From contig JAUWQO010000005.1 of the NCBI GenBank assembly GCA_030610995.1, positions 1 to 59,714 of the forward strand: DNA of 59,714 nt, in the 5' to 3' direction. Below the pieces are notes generated by a model. That model worked only from the letters and a program-made list of their open reading frames with translations, had not been told where the DNA came from and made no database searches. The position numbers and the translations under genes are program-made. This stretch comes from Desulfobacterales bacterium (GTDB taxonomy: Bacteria > Desulfobacterota > Desulfobacteria > Desulfobacterales > ETH-SRB1). Below, piece after piece: positions 1-7,836 of this stretch (position 1 is its first letter; every line of letters begins with the position of its first letter).

Positions 1-302
1 GGCTATTAGAAGTCCCTGTCTCGGTGTACAAAAATCTTCAGGATAATTGGTGGCAATTCAAATATACCTAATTGATTTATCAGTACATTTTGCGATTATA
101 TTCAAAAAATATTTTTTCAAAGAGCGAAATGTAAGATTTAAGGCCTTATTTAACGCAAAATTTTAAGGTTTTATATATTATCTCAATATGTTGCCGTGGC
201 CCGACCCCCATTCCCATTGTGGTGTGGGAGGGCTCCTCAGTGATGGGGAGTCCTATCCCGATATGCGGCACGATTTTTTCCCATAGATTCGAAATGAATT
301 AG
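1..302. other. Gap left of the NACHT gene, no gene recognised
   Basis: AT-rich up to about 180, then a GC-rich block at 185-280 downstream of the minus-strand NACHT gene. On the minus strand the block contains an imperfect hairpin (GGACTCC / GGAGCCC around a short loop) followed by a C-rich run. It could be a terminator region or the end of a degraded mobile element. The wording reminds me of sequence that accompanies bacterial group II introns, but that is from memory and is not established here. No ORF with coding character was seen. Confidence 0.4.
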
Positions 303-3300
303 TCATGTCGGCTCCGCAAGGACAATCTGCGGCCAGGGAACTCCCATCGCAATATTGGGATGGCGTGGTTCGGAATCGACGTGTCCATAATCGTCTCGAA
401 TTTCATCTATGGCGGTCAGGCACTCAGTCGCCAGCCGAGATTCTGCACCGTTACCGTTCACCACCATGTCAAAAAGACCTTTCCTGAGTTCAGGTGCAGG
501 CAAGCTATATAATTGCTGCATTCCGGATGACTCTATCGGCGTCTGACCAACGAGCACATGGCGCAGCGCGGTATAGAGTGCGGTACCTCGGAATCGCTTG
601 TCTTGTGCTGCGCCAACGCGAACAAGAAGTAGTAAGCCGTCTGCATCTGCCGCATTCGCAATGGCGTACTCAAGTATTGACTTAGCAGGACTATCGGCAA
701 CTCTTGGGAACCGTTCATAGACTTCTTGACGAAACTGTTCATGGGAATTCATGAAAGCCGAGAGTTTACTGCCGAAATCCATCCTATCGTGGCTTCCACG
801 TTTGCCAGAAAACGATGCATTACAGACCAAGTCCAGCAATATTCTGGCGACCGTCAGGGTATTGCGTTTGGTAAGCGCCGCCAGCCAGTCGTATTCATTG
901 AGAAACCGCTCATCTCTCTTCGCCAATTCGCTAAGTACGTTTTCAGCCTCGACGGACAGCGCGTAGCTCAATGCAGAAAGCAACCCGCGAAGCTTCCAAG
1001 GCTCCAAATAACGGTCTTCCAAACGGGTAAGTACATCCAAAATGGAACCGGGCGCTTCCGTGAATGGCAAAAGCCTTAACCATGCATTCAGACGCCATCC
1101 ATCCTGTTCCTGTAGCATCCACGGATTCGTCTTCGCTTTTTCCAACAGGTCATCAATTCCCTGAAGTACAACCTCGGAAGGAATCGTTTCTCCGGAAACA
1201 ACGAAGACAGTTAGAAGATCTTGCTTGTCAATGGCGGGAAGCGGCAATTGCAGCAGTGATGCAATCTTATCCTCCTTATCGACATAAGGCATGCTGAAGG
1301 CAACGGTCGCGAGCTTTAGGGCATGTTTGTAGTCAGCGTCTTCCGCGCCCGGTTTTATGAGATCATCTACCACGGCAAGGATGTCATTGACGAATGCCTG
1401 CGTGTCACCTTCTGTCCCGGATTGACGCTTTGCGTATTCATCAGACACTACTGAAAAGTCGGGCCACGATTTAAGAAATCCAGGTTTTTCTTCGGGGGGC
1501 TGCGACCTTCTCCAGACTGCTTTGAGAACATGAGCTGCATCAACGCCGAAGTCGTGGTCCGGCAGATAGGATTTCATTATTCGTACAGTCTGATCGTCGC
1601 CAATAGCCGCGAAGGCGCGTCTATACTGAAGGGTCCAGCACATATGTGCATCATTTTGGATTTTGCGACCTTTTTTACGCGCATCCAAGAACTCCTCCAT
1701 AGCTCGCTTTCGCCGTGCCAGGTCTTCTGATAGTAGTTCCTGAAGCACAGGCACGAGAGAGGGTGATTCAAGACGTTCCGCAGCCTGCGCTATCTCAGCG
1801 AATTGTGCACGCGTGGCCTCAGGGGAAGCGAGGAGGATTTTTGCCCATCGCTGGATCGCGGCGGACAACCTTCCGTGAGTCGGCGCGTCAAGTCGGAGTG
1901 TTTCACGCTCAACGCTTTTTCCATAGCGGGATATGAGATCAGCTAATAAGGCAATTTCGTCTGGCATTTCAGTTGCTGCACGTTCAAGAACAGCCTGAAT
2001 GAATAAATCGGGTTTGGTATTCGAAATCCAGCGGGACAGCCTGTGATACTCATCGCTCAGTACCTTATCGTATCTGCCGTTGTTTGCTTTTATCCTGGTG
2101 TGTATCCCGAACATCTGATCGATGAGTTGACCGATGGTTTTCGGCCCAACAATACTGACCGCTGATTCCCTTCCCTTATCCTTCCCCGAATTGCGTAACA
2201 CACGTTCTACAAGCGGCCCCTCGTCAATGACTAAATCGGATGTCCGCAGCAATTCGTCAGTTCGGAACGGCACTGGCTTGCCACTCTCAAGCAGCGACAC
2301 GAGCGCACCGACTACATCCTCCGGGTACAGCTCGTGCGACCGGTGAACAAGCCACGCGTTATCCTGCGACTTTTCTGAAAAGTCTATTTTCTCAATAAGT
2401 TCACGAATCTTCGTGCCCGTTTCGGCATCGCGAACGTTTGGACTCAAAAGCGTATTAAGGATTTGACGAGGATCGGTTTCTGCAATAAGTAGTTCACCAG
2501 CTTCTTTTTCCATGCGTGCTGACACTTGCGGATCGGCGAACTCATGGGGGGGCCATTTTCTGGACAAAGAGCGCCAAACCTCATCAGATGCAGACTCAAG
2601 AATATCTTTTACAAAGCGATTCGCGCGTCTGAACAGGAGGGATTCAATAGCTGACTTTTGAACCTCTAAACTTGCATCGTTCTTTGCCAGATGGGTCGCA
2701 AGTTCAATACCATCCATGCCGCTATTGCTCGCGATTTCCGCAATCACGTGCACTCGCACTTTCTCCGGAAGCGCAGCGATCCGTTCCTGAACATCCGGGC
2801 CAAGAACACTCGGCCTAAACCTGCGACCGGACCGGAGTGCGTGAAGATGTACCTGGCTGTCTGGGTCTGAAATCAAAGGCCAAATATATTGAGAAAACTC
2901 GGCCCGGCCTGTGTCAATCATAAACTTTACGGCACGGTCCACGCGCCCTTCGGTGTGCCATTTCCCGGCAAAGGACATGACATCGTCCCTGACCTGTTCC
3001 CACACTTCGTCAGATGACCGATAGATCATTTCCGCTGAAAGCAAAGGATCGATTCCCAGTGTTTCAAGAATGGCGCTTGCCACAGCCTGTATGCTGCCTT
3101 GATCCGCACGGGATAGACGGTCACATGCAAAAAGGACCGCTTCTTCCCAAATAGGTACATCAAGCACTTCTTCTCTCAACGTCTTTTTGGCGTCGTTATC
3201 ACCCGACGCCGCAAAAAGCATCAGTTGCTGTACCCAGAACGATGCGAACCATTCTTGGAATTGCTGGTGCTGGAAGGATACGCCGCCCGATTCTTCGCCG

Positions 3301-4694
3301 GACCGAACGAGCATATGCGCACTCACAAGTGCGTCGAGCACCGTCATAGGTTGAAGAAGCTGCGCGATTTGCTTGGCGTCTCTTAGATGCTCCTGCACAG
3401 TGTTGACCACGGCGCGGGCCTGGCCTTCGGATAGCGCCACGGTCTCCTCACGCGCGGCTTCAACGGCGAGACCTTCCAAAAAATCCCTGTGAAAGCCTTG
3501 GGAAGCTCCTCGTAGTGTTGCCAATTTATCCGGGTCTTGCTCCAGTTCCGTGACAAAGGATCGCAACACCTCTTCCTTGGTTGTTGGAAGCGAACCTCCC
3601 GGTGCTTGTTTCAGCAAGGCTGTCAGGTAAAGCGGGATCGCTACCAATTCCCTGAGACCCGGCGTTCGCCAAGCATGGTCCATCAGGGATTCCCCTTCCG
3701 AACTACGCAGTGCCTTGGCGATTTCCAGTTGCTGTTCTTCGGTCAGAACGTCTACTTCGACAACAGGTCCGTCGACCGGGATATCGAAGTCCTTATGCCT
3801 TGAACTGACAACCAAGCGTATATCGGGGAAATCCCGCCGGAGAGATTTAACCTCGTTGCGTGCACGTCGCTTGGATGGCTCATCAAGCTCATTCCATCCG
3901 TCCAGAATCAGCACCAACCTTCTATGCTCAGCGAGCAGCCCGAATTGACGTTCTCTCGCATCCCGAAACGCCGCTCGTCGAAGAAGCGACTGGAAGAAGG
4001 TATCGGAACGGGTTGACCATTCACTCAGAGGAACAAACACAGCGACGGAAGAAGCGTAACCAAGAATTGCTTCCGTCAGTTGCAGAAGCGTCGTTGTCTT
4101 CCCAGTACCGGGAGGAGCTATGACAGCGATTTCATCAAATACTTCAATCGCCGAGGTAAGGCCGGAAGCCGTGAACACTTCTGTACTCTTCTCATCAACC
4201 ATCTTAAGATTGAGAGCAATGGCATGCGAGGGCCATCCGGGCATGTGTTGGAAGGCTGTCAGATCTGATTTAGAATAATCTAAGAGCAGATCAACGGCCG
4301 TTTGAACACCTTCGTCATCTGCGAGTAGCGTACCGACTGGACTCGGTTTAGAAGAAACAACCTCTAAGAAAGACCTGCGTACGGATAGTCTCTTCCAGGA
4401 GAGTAATTCTTCGACCGTAAAATACGCTTCATCGGAATCAACCAGCTTTCCATGATTCTCGCAGAGCCATATTCCGTTTGAGTAGGCCTTACGCTCATCA
4501 CTGGCCAATGAAGGATCGTAGCGTGGACCTTCCGGGGATGCCGCAGTTATGTGAGCTGCAACGCCGATGTTGATCGTACCCTCGTTATCAGACGCGGCAC
4601 CTCTCGTCGGTATCCCGCAGTCAGGCTTTGAGCACCTGTAGCCGGCGCGATGCGCCAGTTTCTCCTTCGTCTTCTGCGTAAAGTCGTCTCTCAT
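303..4694 (-). CDS. HNH-NACHT STAND NTPase, candidate anti-phage protein
   Basis: A 1463-residue three-part protein. Residues 1-105 look like an HNH nuclease module: Cys21 and Cys26, AAHI with His48, then SNGIWLCENH with Asn73, Cys78 and His81. Residues about 185-480 form a NACHT-type STAND ATPase with Walker A APPGTGKT (193-200) and Walker B LVLILDGWNELDE (Asp about 265). The remaining 900 or so residues are helical and repeat-like (HEAT/ARM-like by appearance), the usual sensor part of STAND proteins. Known family logic: the sensor detects a phage component, the NTPase oligomerises and the N-terminal effector is switched on. Here the effector would cut nucleic acid. That function is inferred. 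The gene stands alone on the minus strand, next to an integron-cassette remnant and far from the other defence genes. The start is the ATG at 4694, and no better in-frame start precedes the HNH module. Confidence 0.82.
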   Translation of the reverse strand: MRDDFTQKTKEKLAHRAGYRCSKPDCGIPTRGAASDNEGTINIGVAAHITAASPEGPRYDPSLASDERKAYSNGIWLCENHGKLVDSDEAYFTVEELLSWKRLSVRRSFLEVVSSKPSPVGTLLADDEGVQTAVDLLLDYSKSDLTAFQHMPGWPSHAIALNLKMVDEKSTEVFTASGLTSAIEVFDEIAVIAPPGTGKTTTLLQLTEAILGYASSVAVFVPLSEWSTRSDTFFQSLLRRAAFRDARERQFGLLAEHRRLVLILDGWNELDEPSKRRARNEVKSLRRDFPDIRLVVSSRHKDFDIPVDGPVVEVDVLTEEQQLEIAKALRSSEGESLMDHAWRTPGLRELVAIPLYLTALLKQAPGGSLPTTKEEVLRSFVTELEQDPDKLATLRGASQGFHRDFLEGLAVEAAREETVALSEGQARAVVNTVQEHLRDAKQIAQLLQPMTVLDALVSAHMLVRSGEESGGVSFQHQQFQEWFASFWVQQLMLFAASGDNDAKKTLREEVLDVPIWEEAVLFACDRLSRADQGSIQAVASAILETLGIDPLLSAEMIYRSSDEVWEQVRDDVMSFAGKWHTEGRVDRAVKFMIDTGRAEFSQYIWPLISDPDSQVHLHALRSGRRFRPSVLGPDVQERIAALPEKVRVHVIAEIASNSGMDGIELATHLAKNDASLEVQKSAIESLLFRRANRFVKDILESASDEVWRSLSRKWPPHEFADPQVSARMEKEAGELLIAETDPRQILNTLLSPNVRDAETGTKIRELIEKIDFSEKSQDNAWLVHRSHELYPEDVVGALVSLLESGKPVPFRTDELLRTSDLVIDEGPLVERVLRNSGKDKGRESAVSIVGPKTIGQLIDQMFGIHTRIKANNGRYDKVLSDEYHRLSRWISNTKPDLFIQAVLERAATEMPDEIALLADLISRYGKSVERETLRLDAPTHGRLSAAIQRWAKILLASPEATRAQFAEIAQAAERLESPSLVPVLQELLSEDLARRKRAMEEFLDARKKGRKIQNDAHMCWTLQYRRAFAAIGDDQTVRIMKSYLPDHDFGVDAAHVLKAVWRRSQPPEEKPGFLKSWPDFSVVSDEYAKRQSGTEGDTQAFVNDILAVVDDLIKPGAEDADYKHALKLATVAFSMPYVDKEDKIASLLQLPLPAIDKQDLLTVFVVSGETIPSEVVLQGIDDLLEKAKTNPWMLQEQDGWRLNAWLRLLPFTEAPGSILDVLTRLEDRYLEPWKLRGLLSALSYALSVEAENVLSELAKRDERFLNEYDWLAALTKRNTLTVARILLDLVCNASFSGKRGSHDRMDFGSKLSAFMNSHEQFRQEVYERFPRVADSPAKSILEYAIANAADADGLLLLVRVGAAQDKRFRGTALYTALRHVLVGQTPIESSGMQQLYSLPAPELRKGLFDMVVNGNGAESRLATECLTAIDEIRDDYGHVDSEPRHPNIAMGVPWPQIVLAEPT

Positions 4695-4789
4695 GTACTA
4701 AAGCTACCTAGCGTTTCCAGTTTTAGTCTTCCAACCGCTTACGTCGACGATCTCAATTCGTCAGTCCGTCTCGTCCTATAGTGTTCTTG

Positions 4790-4862
4790 TTCTACGCTCG
4801 GTCTCGGCTATTTCGCACCACGCTTCAAATAGGCTCCTCCATTGAAGCGATAGACCCGAGGG
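4790..4862 (-). promoter_or_regulatory. Nested hairpin in the leader region of the NACHT gene
   Basis: About 100-170 nt upstream of the NACHT start. A perfect 8-bp stem CGCTTCAA / TTGAAGCG (4821-4828 with 4842-4849) encloses a loop with an SD-like GGAGGA on the minus strand. An outer arm, CTCGGTCT, pairs with AGACCCGAG with one bulged base. A perfect palindrome GGGAAAATTCCC lies just beyond, near 4862. The rest of 4695-5039 has no gene. It may be a structured leader, or a decayed recombination site like the attC-like sites next door. The structure is seen; the role is not known. Confidence 0.35.
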
Positions 4863-5039
4863 GAAAATTCCCTTCTACAGTTCGCTACTCCACTTCTATT
4901 TGTGCTATCCGCGTAGTTAATTTACCCAGTAATTTAAGCAACAAACAGCACTCCTAAATAGGCTGTTAAATGAGCTATATGAATGATCTATATAGGTCGT
5001 ATATTGTCATTAAAATTGTTCTACGACATGGATAGAGCC

Positions 5040-5161
5040 GCATAACCCGCCATCACAAGTGGGCAGGGGAAACATGCCTTTGTAAATGGCAAGTAAACAT
5101 AAAAATTGGTAAAAACCACAAACCGCACGACCCTGCCCATCTGAGTGCATGGCGTTGTTCT
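5040..5161 (-). repeat. attC-like integron recombination site (site a)
   Basis: Directly downstream of the 218-aa minus-strand gene. Arms CGCCAT / ATGGCG, CAC / GTG with a single bulged base between them, an unpaired spacer, then TGGGCAGGG / CCCTGCCCA, with a roughly 60-nt apex. The outer ends read AGAACAAC and GGGTTATGC in the gene's sense, resembling the R'' and R' boxes. Paired arms with an extrahelical base, an unpaired central spacer and a GTT-containing end are attC hallmarks. About 122 bp is within the known size range. Confidence 0.6.
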
Positions 5162-5179
5162 ACTGCGGTTTGTTTTTCT

Positions 5180-5836
5180 CTACTCATTCATTGAGCGGTG
5201 TGCAGTATCGTCTTCATCAACCCAATCTTCCTCTTCCCATACCATCCCTTTACGCCCCGGAACTTTACGAGTTGGACCAGCTTTATATAAAGCGCATGAT
5301 TTCGGGCCATAACAGAACGTCTCGTATCGAAACCGTTTTTGTTTGGGGTTCCAATGGTCAATGACCATTTCAACTGCCATCTTGCAGCCCCACAAGCAGT
5401 TCTGACACTTTACATTGTAAGTTTGAGCGGCAAGCCTTCGGTGACCTCTTTCTCGATAGGTTTCAATGTCCGGCGGGATACCCTGCCATGGTGGAACATT
5501 ATGTTCTGGAATATTTGAACACTCGATAACTTTAAGCCCACTTGTTTTGTAATATTCCACAACCTCCAATCGGTTATCCAAAACCGGGTAGGATTGACCG
5601 CTGATACTATCGCCAACTTTAAAATGGTGCTTTGCTTGAGCTGCTTTGCCTATTCCGACAAGGAATTCACCTTCCTGTCCATCGATTGTTCCTTCCACCC
5701 TCAACGCATACCCCAAATAGTTGTGGCTGCGCTGATCGAATGATCGTGATAATCGTATCCTGGGCTGTACAGACATTAACCTTCCTTGCCAAGTGAGCTT
5801 TTCCGTTTTCATAATTCGATATGAATTCCTATTCAT
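5180..5836 (-). CDS. Cassette-borne hypothetical protein with a cysteine cluster
   Basis: 218 residues; I do not recognise the family. The first 110 or so residues are rich in beta-type sequence (VQPRIRLSRSF, LRVEGTID, VGDSISGQSYPV), which would suit an OB-like or other small barrel. The second half has four to five cysteines arranged CQNCLWGC then CYGPKSC, about 30 residues apart, which could bind zinc or an Fe-S cluster. The C-terminus is acidic and tryptophan-rich (WEEEDWVDEDD). The gene sits between two attC-like sites in the expected orientation, so it reads as a mobile gene cassette. An alternative start is M9 (MKTEKL), eight codons in. Function unknown. Confidence 0.6.
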   Translation of the reverse strand: MNRNSYRIMKTEKLTWQGRLMSVQPRIRLSRSFDQRSHNYLGYALRVEGTIDGQEGEFLVGIGKAAQAKHHFKVGDSISGQSYPVLDNRLEVVEYYKTSGLKVIECSNIPEHNVPPWQGIPPDIETYRERGHRRLAAQTYNVKCQNCLWGCKMAVEMVIDHWNPKQKRFRYETFCYGPKSCALYKAGPTRKVPGRKGMVWEEEDWVDEDDTAHRSMNE

Positions 5837-5861
5837 TTGAGCTGCCTACAATAGTGCGTCA

Positions 5862-5936
5862 AGCGGTAGAACGTGGAATTCACCGGAAAACACCGGCGCC
5901 AGCTGGTGATTTTCCGGTGAAATGATTTGTTAGCTT
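5862..5936 (-). repeat. attC-like integron recombination site (site b)
   Basis: Overlaps the stop codon of the HEPN cassette gene. Nearly perfect arms TTCACCGGAAAACACC / GGTGATTTTCCGGTGAA carry one extrahelical base and a short apex, with outer AAC / GTT ends. In the gene's sense the left end reads GCTAACA, a good R'' box. The right end GTTCTAC is a poor R' box. The next cassette gene starts about 26 nt further on, as expected. Confidence 0.5.
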
Positions 5937-6469
5937 TTTTGCGCTATTTGTAATTTGGATATGTATTCCAAATGAATTGTTTGCAATTTCATCAAAAACT
6001 CACCGAGTTTTATAAGTGGTAACTCGGTTGAGAAGTATTCTTTTTGATTTGTTCGATAATTTTGACGTTCGTCATTAAAAATTACTGATACCTTTGGGTT
6101 AAAAGAAACACGCGAATGTGCAACAGCATTTCGTATATGTTGCAGGTAATTGACTATTGGAGTATCGCTGTGGTAGTCAGATTGAGTGTTCTTTGCAACT
6201 GTAGCGAGATATTTATTGATTTCATCGTATTCATATAGGAACTCGTCTTGAATTAATTCCCTTGGTATTACTAGCATTGAATATAGTGCCATAAGAAGAG
6301 CACCTTGATTGTCGATGCCGATTTTTACTATTTCATCTTTAATCCATGGTGAGCCAAATTCCATTTCCTCGAAAAAATTCGAATCAAGAAACTCATTATT
6401 TTTCAATTCAAGCAAAAATGCAGTAGTAAAATATGATTGAAATATCAAATTTTGTTCTTGGGAAAGCAT
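5930..6469 (-). CDS. HEPN-family protein (pEK499_p136-like), integron cassette
   Basis: 179 residues, helical throughout. The motif HIRNAVAHSR near residue 112 is the Rx4-6H signature of HEPN ribonucleases (R-N-x3-H), and the surrounding layout resembles the pEK499_p136-type HEPN family. If active it would be a metal-independent endoribonuclease working in abortive defence or as a toxin. Family membership is fairly clear; activity is inferred. The start ATG at 6469 has a good Shine-Dalgarno (AAAGGAG) a few bases upstream, directly after attC-like site c. No obvious antitoxin accompanies it unless a neighbouring cassette plays that part. Confidence 0.7.
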   Translation of the reverse strand: MLSQEQNLIFQSYFTTAFLLELKNNEFLDSNFFEEMEFGSPWIKDEIVKIGIDNQGALLMALYSMLVIPRELIQDEFLYEYDEINKYLATVAKNTQSDYHSDTPIVNYLQHIRNAVAHSRVSFNPKVSVIFNDERQNYRTNQKEYFSTELPLIKLGEFLMKLQTIHLEYISKLQIAQKS

Positions 6470-6483
6470 ATGTTCTCCTTTTG

Positions 6484-6547
6484 AAAGCTAACCCGCCGCT
6501 AATCAGCCGCGCGGCTTTTTGGCGTCGGCTGAATTAGCTTTGTTATA
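6484..6547 (-). repeat. attC-like integron recombination site (site c)
   Basis: Lies between two cassette genes. Arms GCTAATCAGCC (6498-6508) and GGCTGAATTAGC (6527-6538) pair perfectly apart from one extrahelical base. The outer parts AAAGCTAACC and GCTTTGTTATAC pair again and supply R''/R'-like boxes (TATAACA and GGTTAGC in gene sense). It is about 64 bp, near the short end of known attC sites. A simple terminator is the alternative, but the bulged base and the GTTA ends favour attC. Confidence 0.6.
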
Positions 6548-6866
6548 CATTTAATTCTTTATCTAGTAAAACTTGTATTTCATCTTGTATTTTTATTATT
6601 TTCTTTATCACTTTAGAAGCAGTTGAATTATGGATGTGAGGAAGATTATAATCCGGCATTTCACGCAATACTTTACTTCTTCCTCTCTCAATTGTTTCCA
6701 TTATCCATTTATAATCTTTTACCAAATTTGATGGGAAAGTGTTTGGATTTAATATTTTTAGCTTTGGCAAAACAGCTGCAATTCGTTTCCTGGCATCACC
6801 TTCATGTGTTGTGAGAGTATAAATTGCATCTGATAACTTTGAATTAATATATTGTAGAGATGGCAT
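6543..6866 (-). CDS. Small hypothetical protein, integron cassette
   Basis: 107 residues, predicted helical, with no motif I recognise. It contains a positively charged middle (DARKRIAAVLPKLK) and a second basic segment (ASKVIKKIIKIQDE) that would suit a helical bundle. Its stop codon is built into attC-like site c, the usual cassette arrangement, and a degenerate attC-like hairpin lies upstream. It could be a partner of the HEPN cassette gene just downstream, but nothing beyond adjacency supports that. Confidence 0.5.
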   Translation of the reverse strand: MPSLQYINSKLSDAIYTLTTHEGDARKRIAAVLPKLKILNPNTFPSNLVKDYKWIMETIERGRSKVLREMPDYNLPHIHNSTASKVIKKIIKIQDEIQVLLDKELNV

Positions 6867-6889
6867 ATGCTTTTATATTGAAAATATAT

Positions 6890-6955
6890 TTGTATAACGT
6901 ATAGAGTTTTATCCATTGTCCCGCAGTACAAGAATACTGGAAAGTTCGGGAGAAA
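6890..6955 (-). repeat. Possible degenerate attC-like site (site d)
   Basis: Upstream of the 107-aa gene. Paired segments TCCCG / CGGGA and CAGTA / TACTG (6919-6951) lie beside a CGTTATAC end about 25 nt before the start codon, the same spacing as the other sites. The outer arms are weak. It would mark the upstream boundary of the cassette run. Confidence 0.3.
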
Positions 6956-7018
6956 AAAAGGGGGACGGGGTTGAAATTACGCGTTTCTATCCTTGAAACG
7001 AAAAGGGGACGGGTTATT

Positions 7019-7246
7019 TTATGCCGCTTCTTTGTACTTCACAAACCCCAGAGTCACACCATCCATTTCTGCTTTTTTTACAATCTTTTCCACAGTCCTC
7101 AGTATGTTTATCTCAACAAAAGTTTCACCACATTGATTACAAACCAAAGCAGGTACATCCTTCACCACTACTATATATTCTTCACCCGTTTGGAATGGCA
7201 AATTAGTCATACCTTTGATCATTCCTTTGCATAATAAACATTTCAT
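7019..7246 (-). CDS. YgiT-type zinc finger protein, orphan antitoxin-like
   Basis: 75 residues with two CxxC knuckles (MKCLLCKG and LVCNQCGE), the layout of YgiT/MqsA-type zinc-finger antitoxin N-terminal domains. These normally accompany a small RelE- or DUF4258-like toxin encoded just upstream. No such toxin ORF is present between this gene and the CNB gene, so it appears orphaned. There is no C-terminal Xre helix-turn-helix, so it is the short zinc-finger-only form. The start is well supported by AGGAGG 11 nt upstream. A GGGGACGGG-rich stretch directly downstream (6958-7012) looks like debris of another element. Confidence 0.75.
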   Translation of the reverse strand: MKCLLCKGMIKGMTNLPFQTGEEYIVVVKDVPALVCNQCGETFVEINILRTVEKIVKKAEMDGVTLGFVKYKEAA

Positions 7247-7365
7247 TGTGCCTTCCTCCTGTTAAAACCTTCATCCCATTCATCTACGCTTGGGATATAG
7301 ACTCGGTGTTAGGCAAGATTTTATCGATGCAAAGTTTTTCTCTGAAAAGAAGAACTGGTGAAGTA

Positions 7366-7818
7366 TTATTTAATCTCAGTCAGTTGTCCCGATGCCTTTC
7401 TTAAATAAAGAGATAGCAAACGGGTCATCCCTTTAAGAACTTTTATTCCTATTCGAGGATATTCATCTAATATTATATCAAAATCTTTACGCGACAATGT
7501 AACCAATTTACTATCTGTTTGCGCCTTAATTGTAGCAGATCGAGGAAAATTATCTATAATAGACATATCGCCGATAGATCTTCCTTTAGATAAAGTAGTT
7601 ATAACTACAGCATCATGAGCATCTGATTCCTTTATTACATCTAATTTGCCATCTACAACAAAACAAACATAGTCGCCTTTATCCCCTTCATTAAATAAAA
7701 TTGCTCCCTTTGTTATTTGAACAGTATTCATATATTCTGAAATGGTTTTTAATTCATTTGCTTCAAGCTTATCAAACAGGGCTATATTATTTAAACAATC
7801 AATAATATCTTCTTGCAT
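7366..7818 (-). CDS. Cyclic nucleotide-binding domain protein
   Basis: 150 residues, essentially a single cNMP-binding (CAP_ED) domain. The beta-barrel part is GAILFNEGDKGDYVCFVVDGKL (residues 38-59), and a phosphate-binding-cassette-like stretch GRSIGDMSIIDNFPRSATI follows near residues 79-97. No helix-turn-helix follows, so it is not a Crp-type transcription factor but a stand-alone sensor. It is encoded 19 nt downstream of the giant CoA-enzyme activase on the same strand, so co-transcription is likely. It may report second-messenger or redox status to that system, though this is inference from position only. Confidence 0.82.
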   Translation of the reverse strand: MQEDIIDCLNNIALFDKLEANELKTISEYMNTVQITKGAILFNEGDKGDYVCFVVDGKLDVIKESDAHDAVVITTLSKGRSIGDMSIIDNFPRSATIKAQTDSKLVTLSRKDFDIILDEYPRIGIKVLKGMTRLLSLYLRKASGQLTEIK

Positions 7819-7836
7819 TTTTTAATCCTTCCTTTA

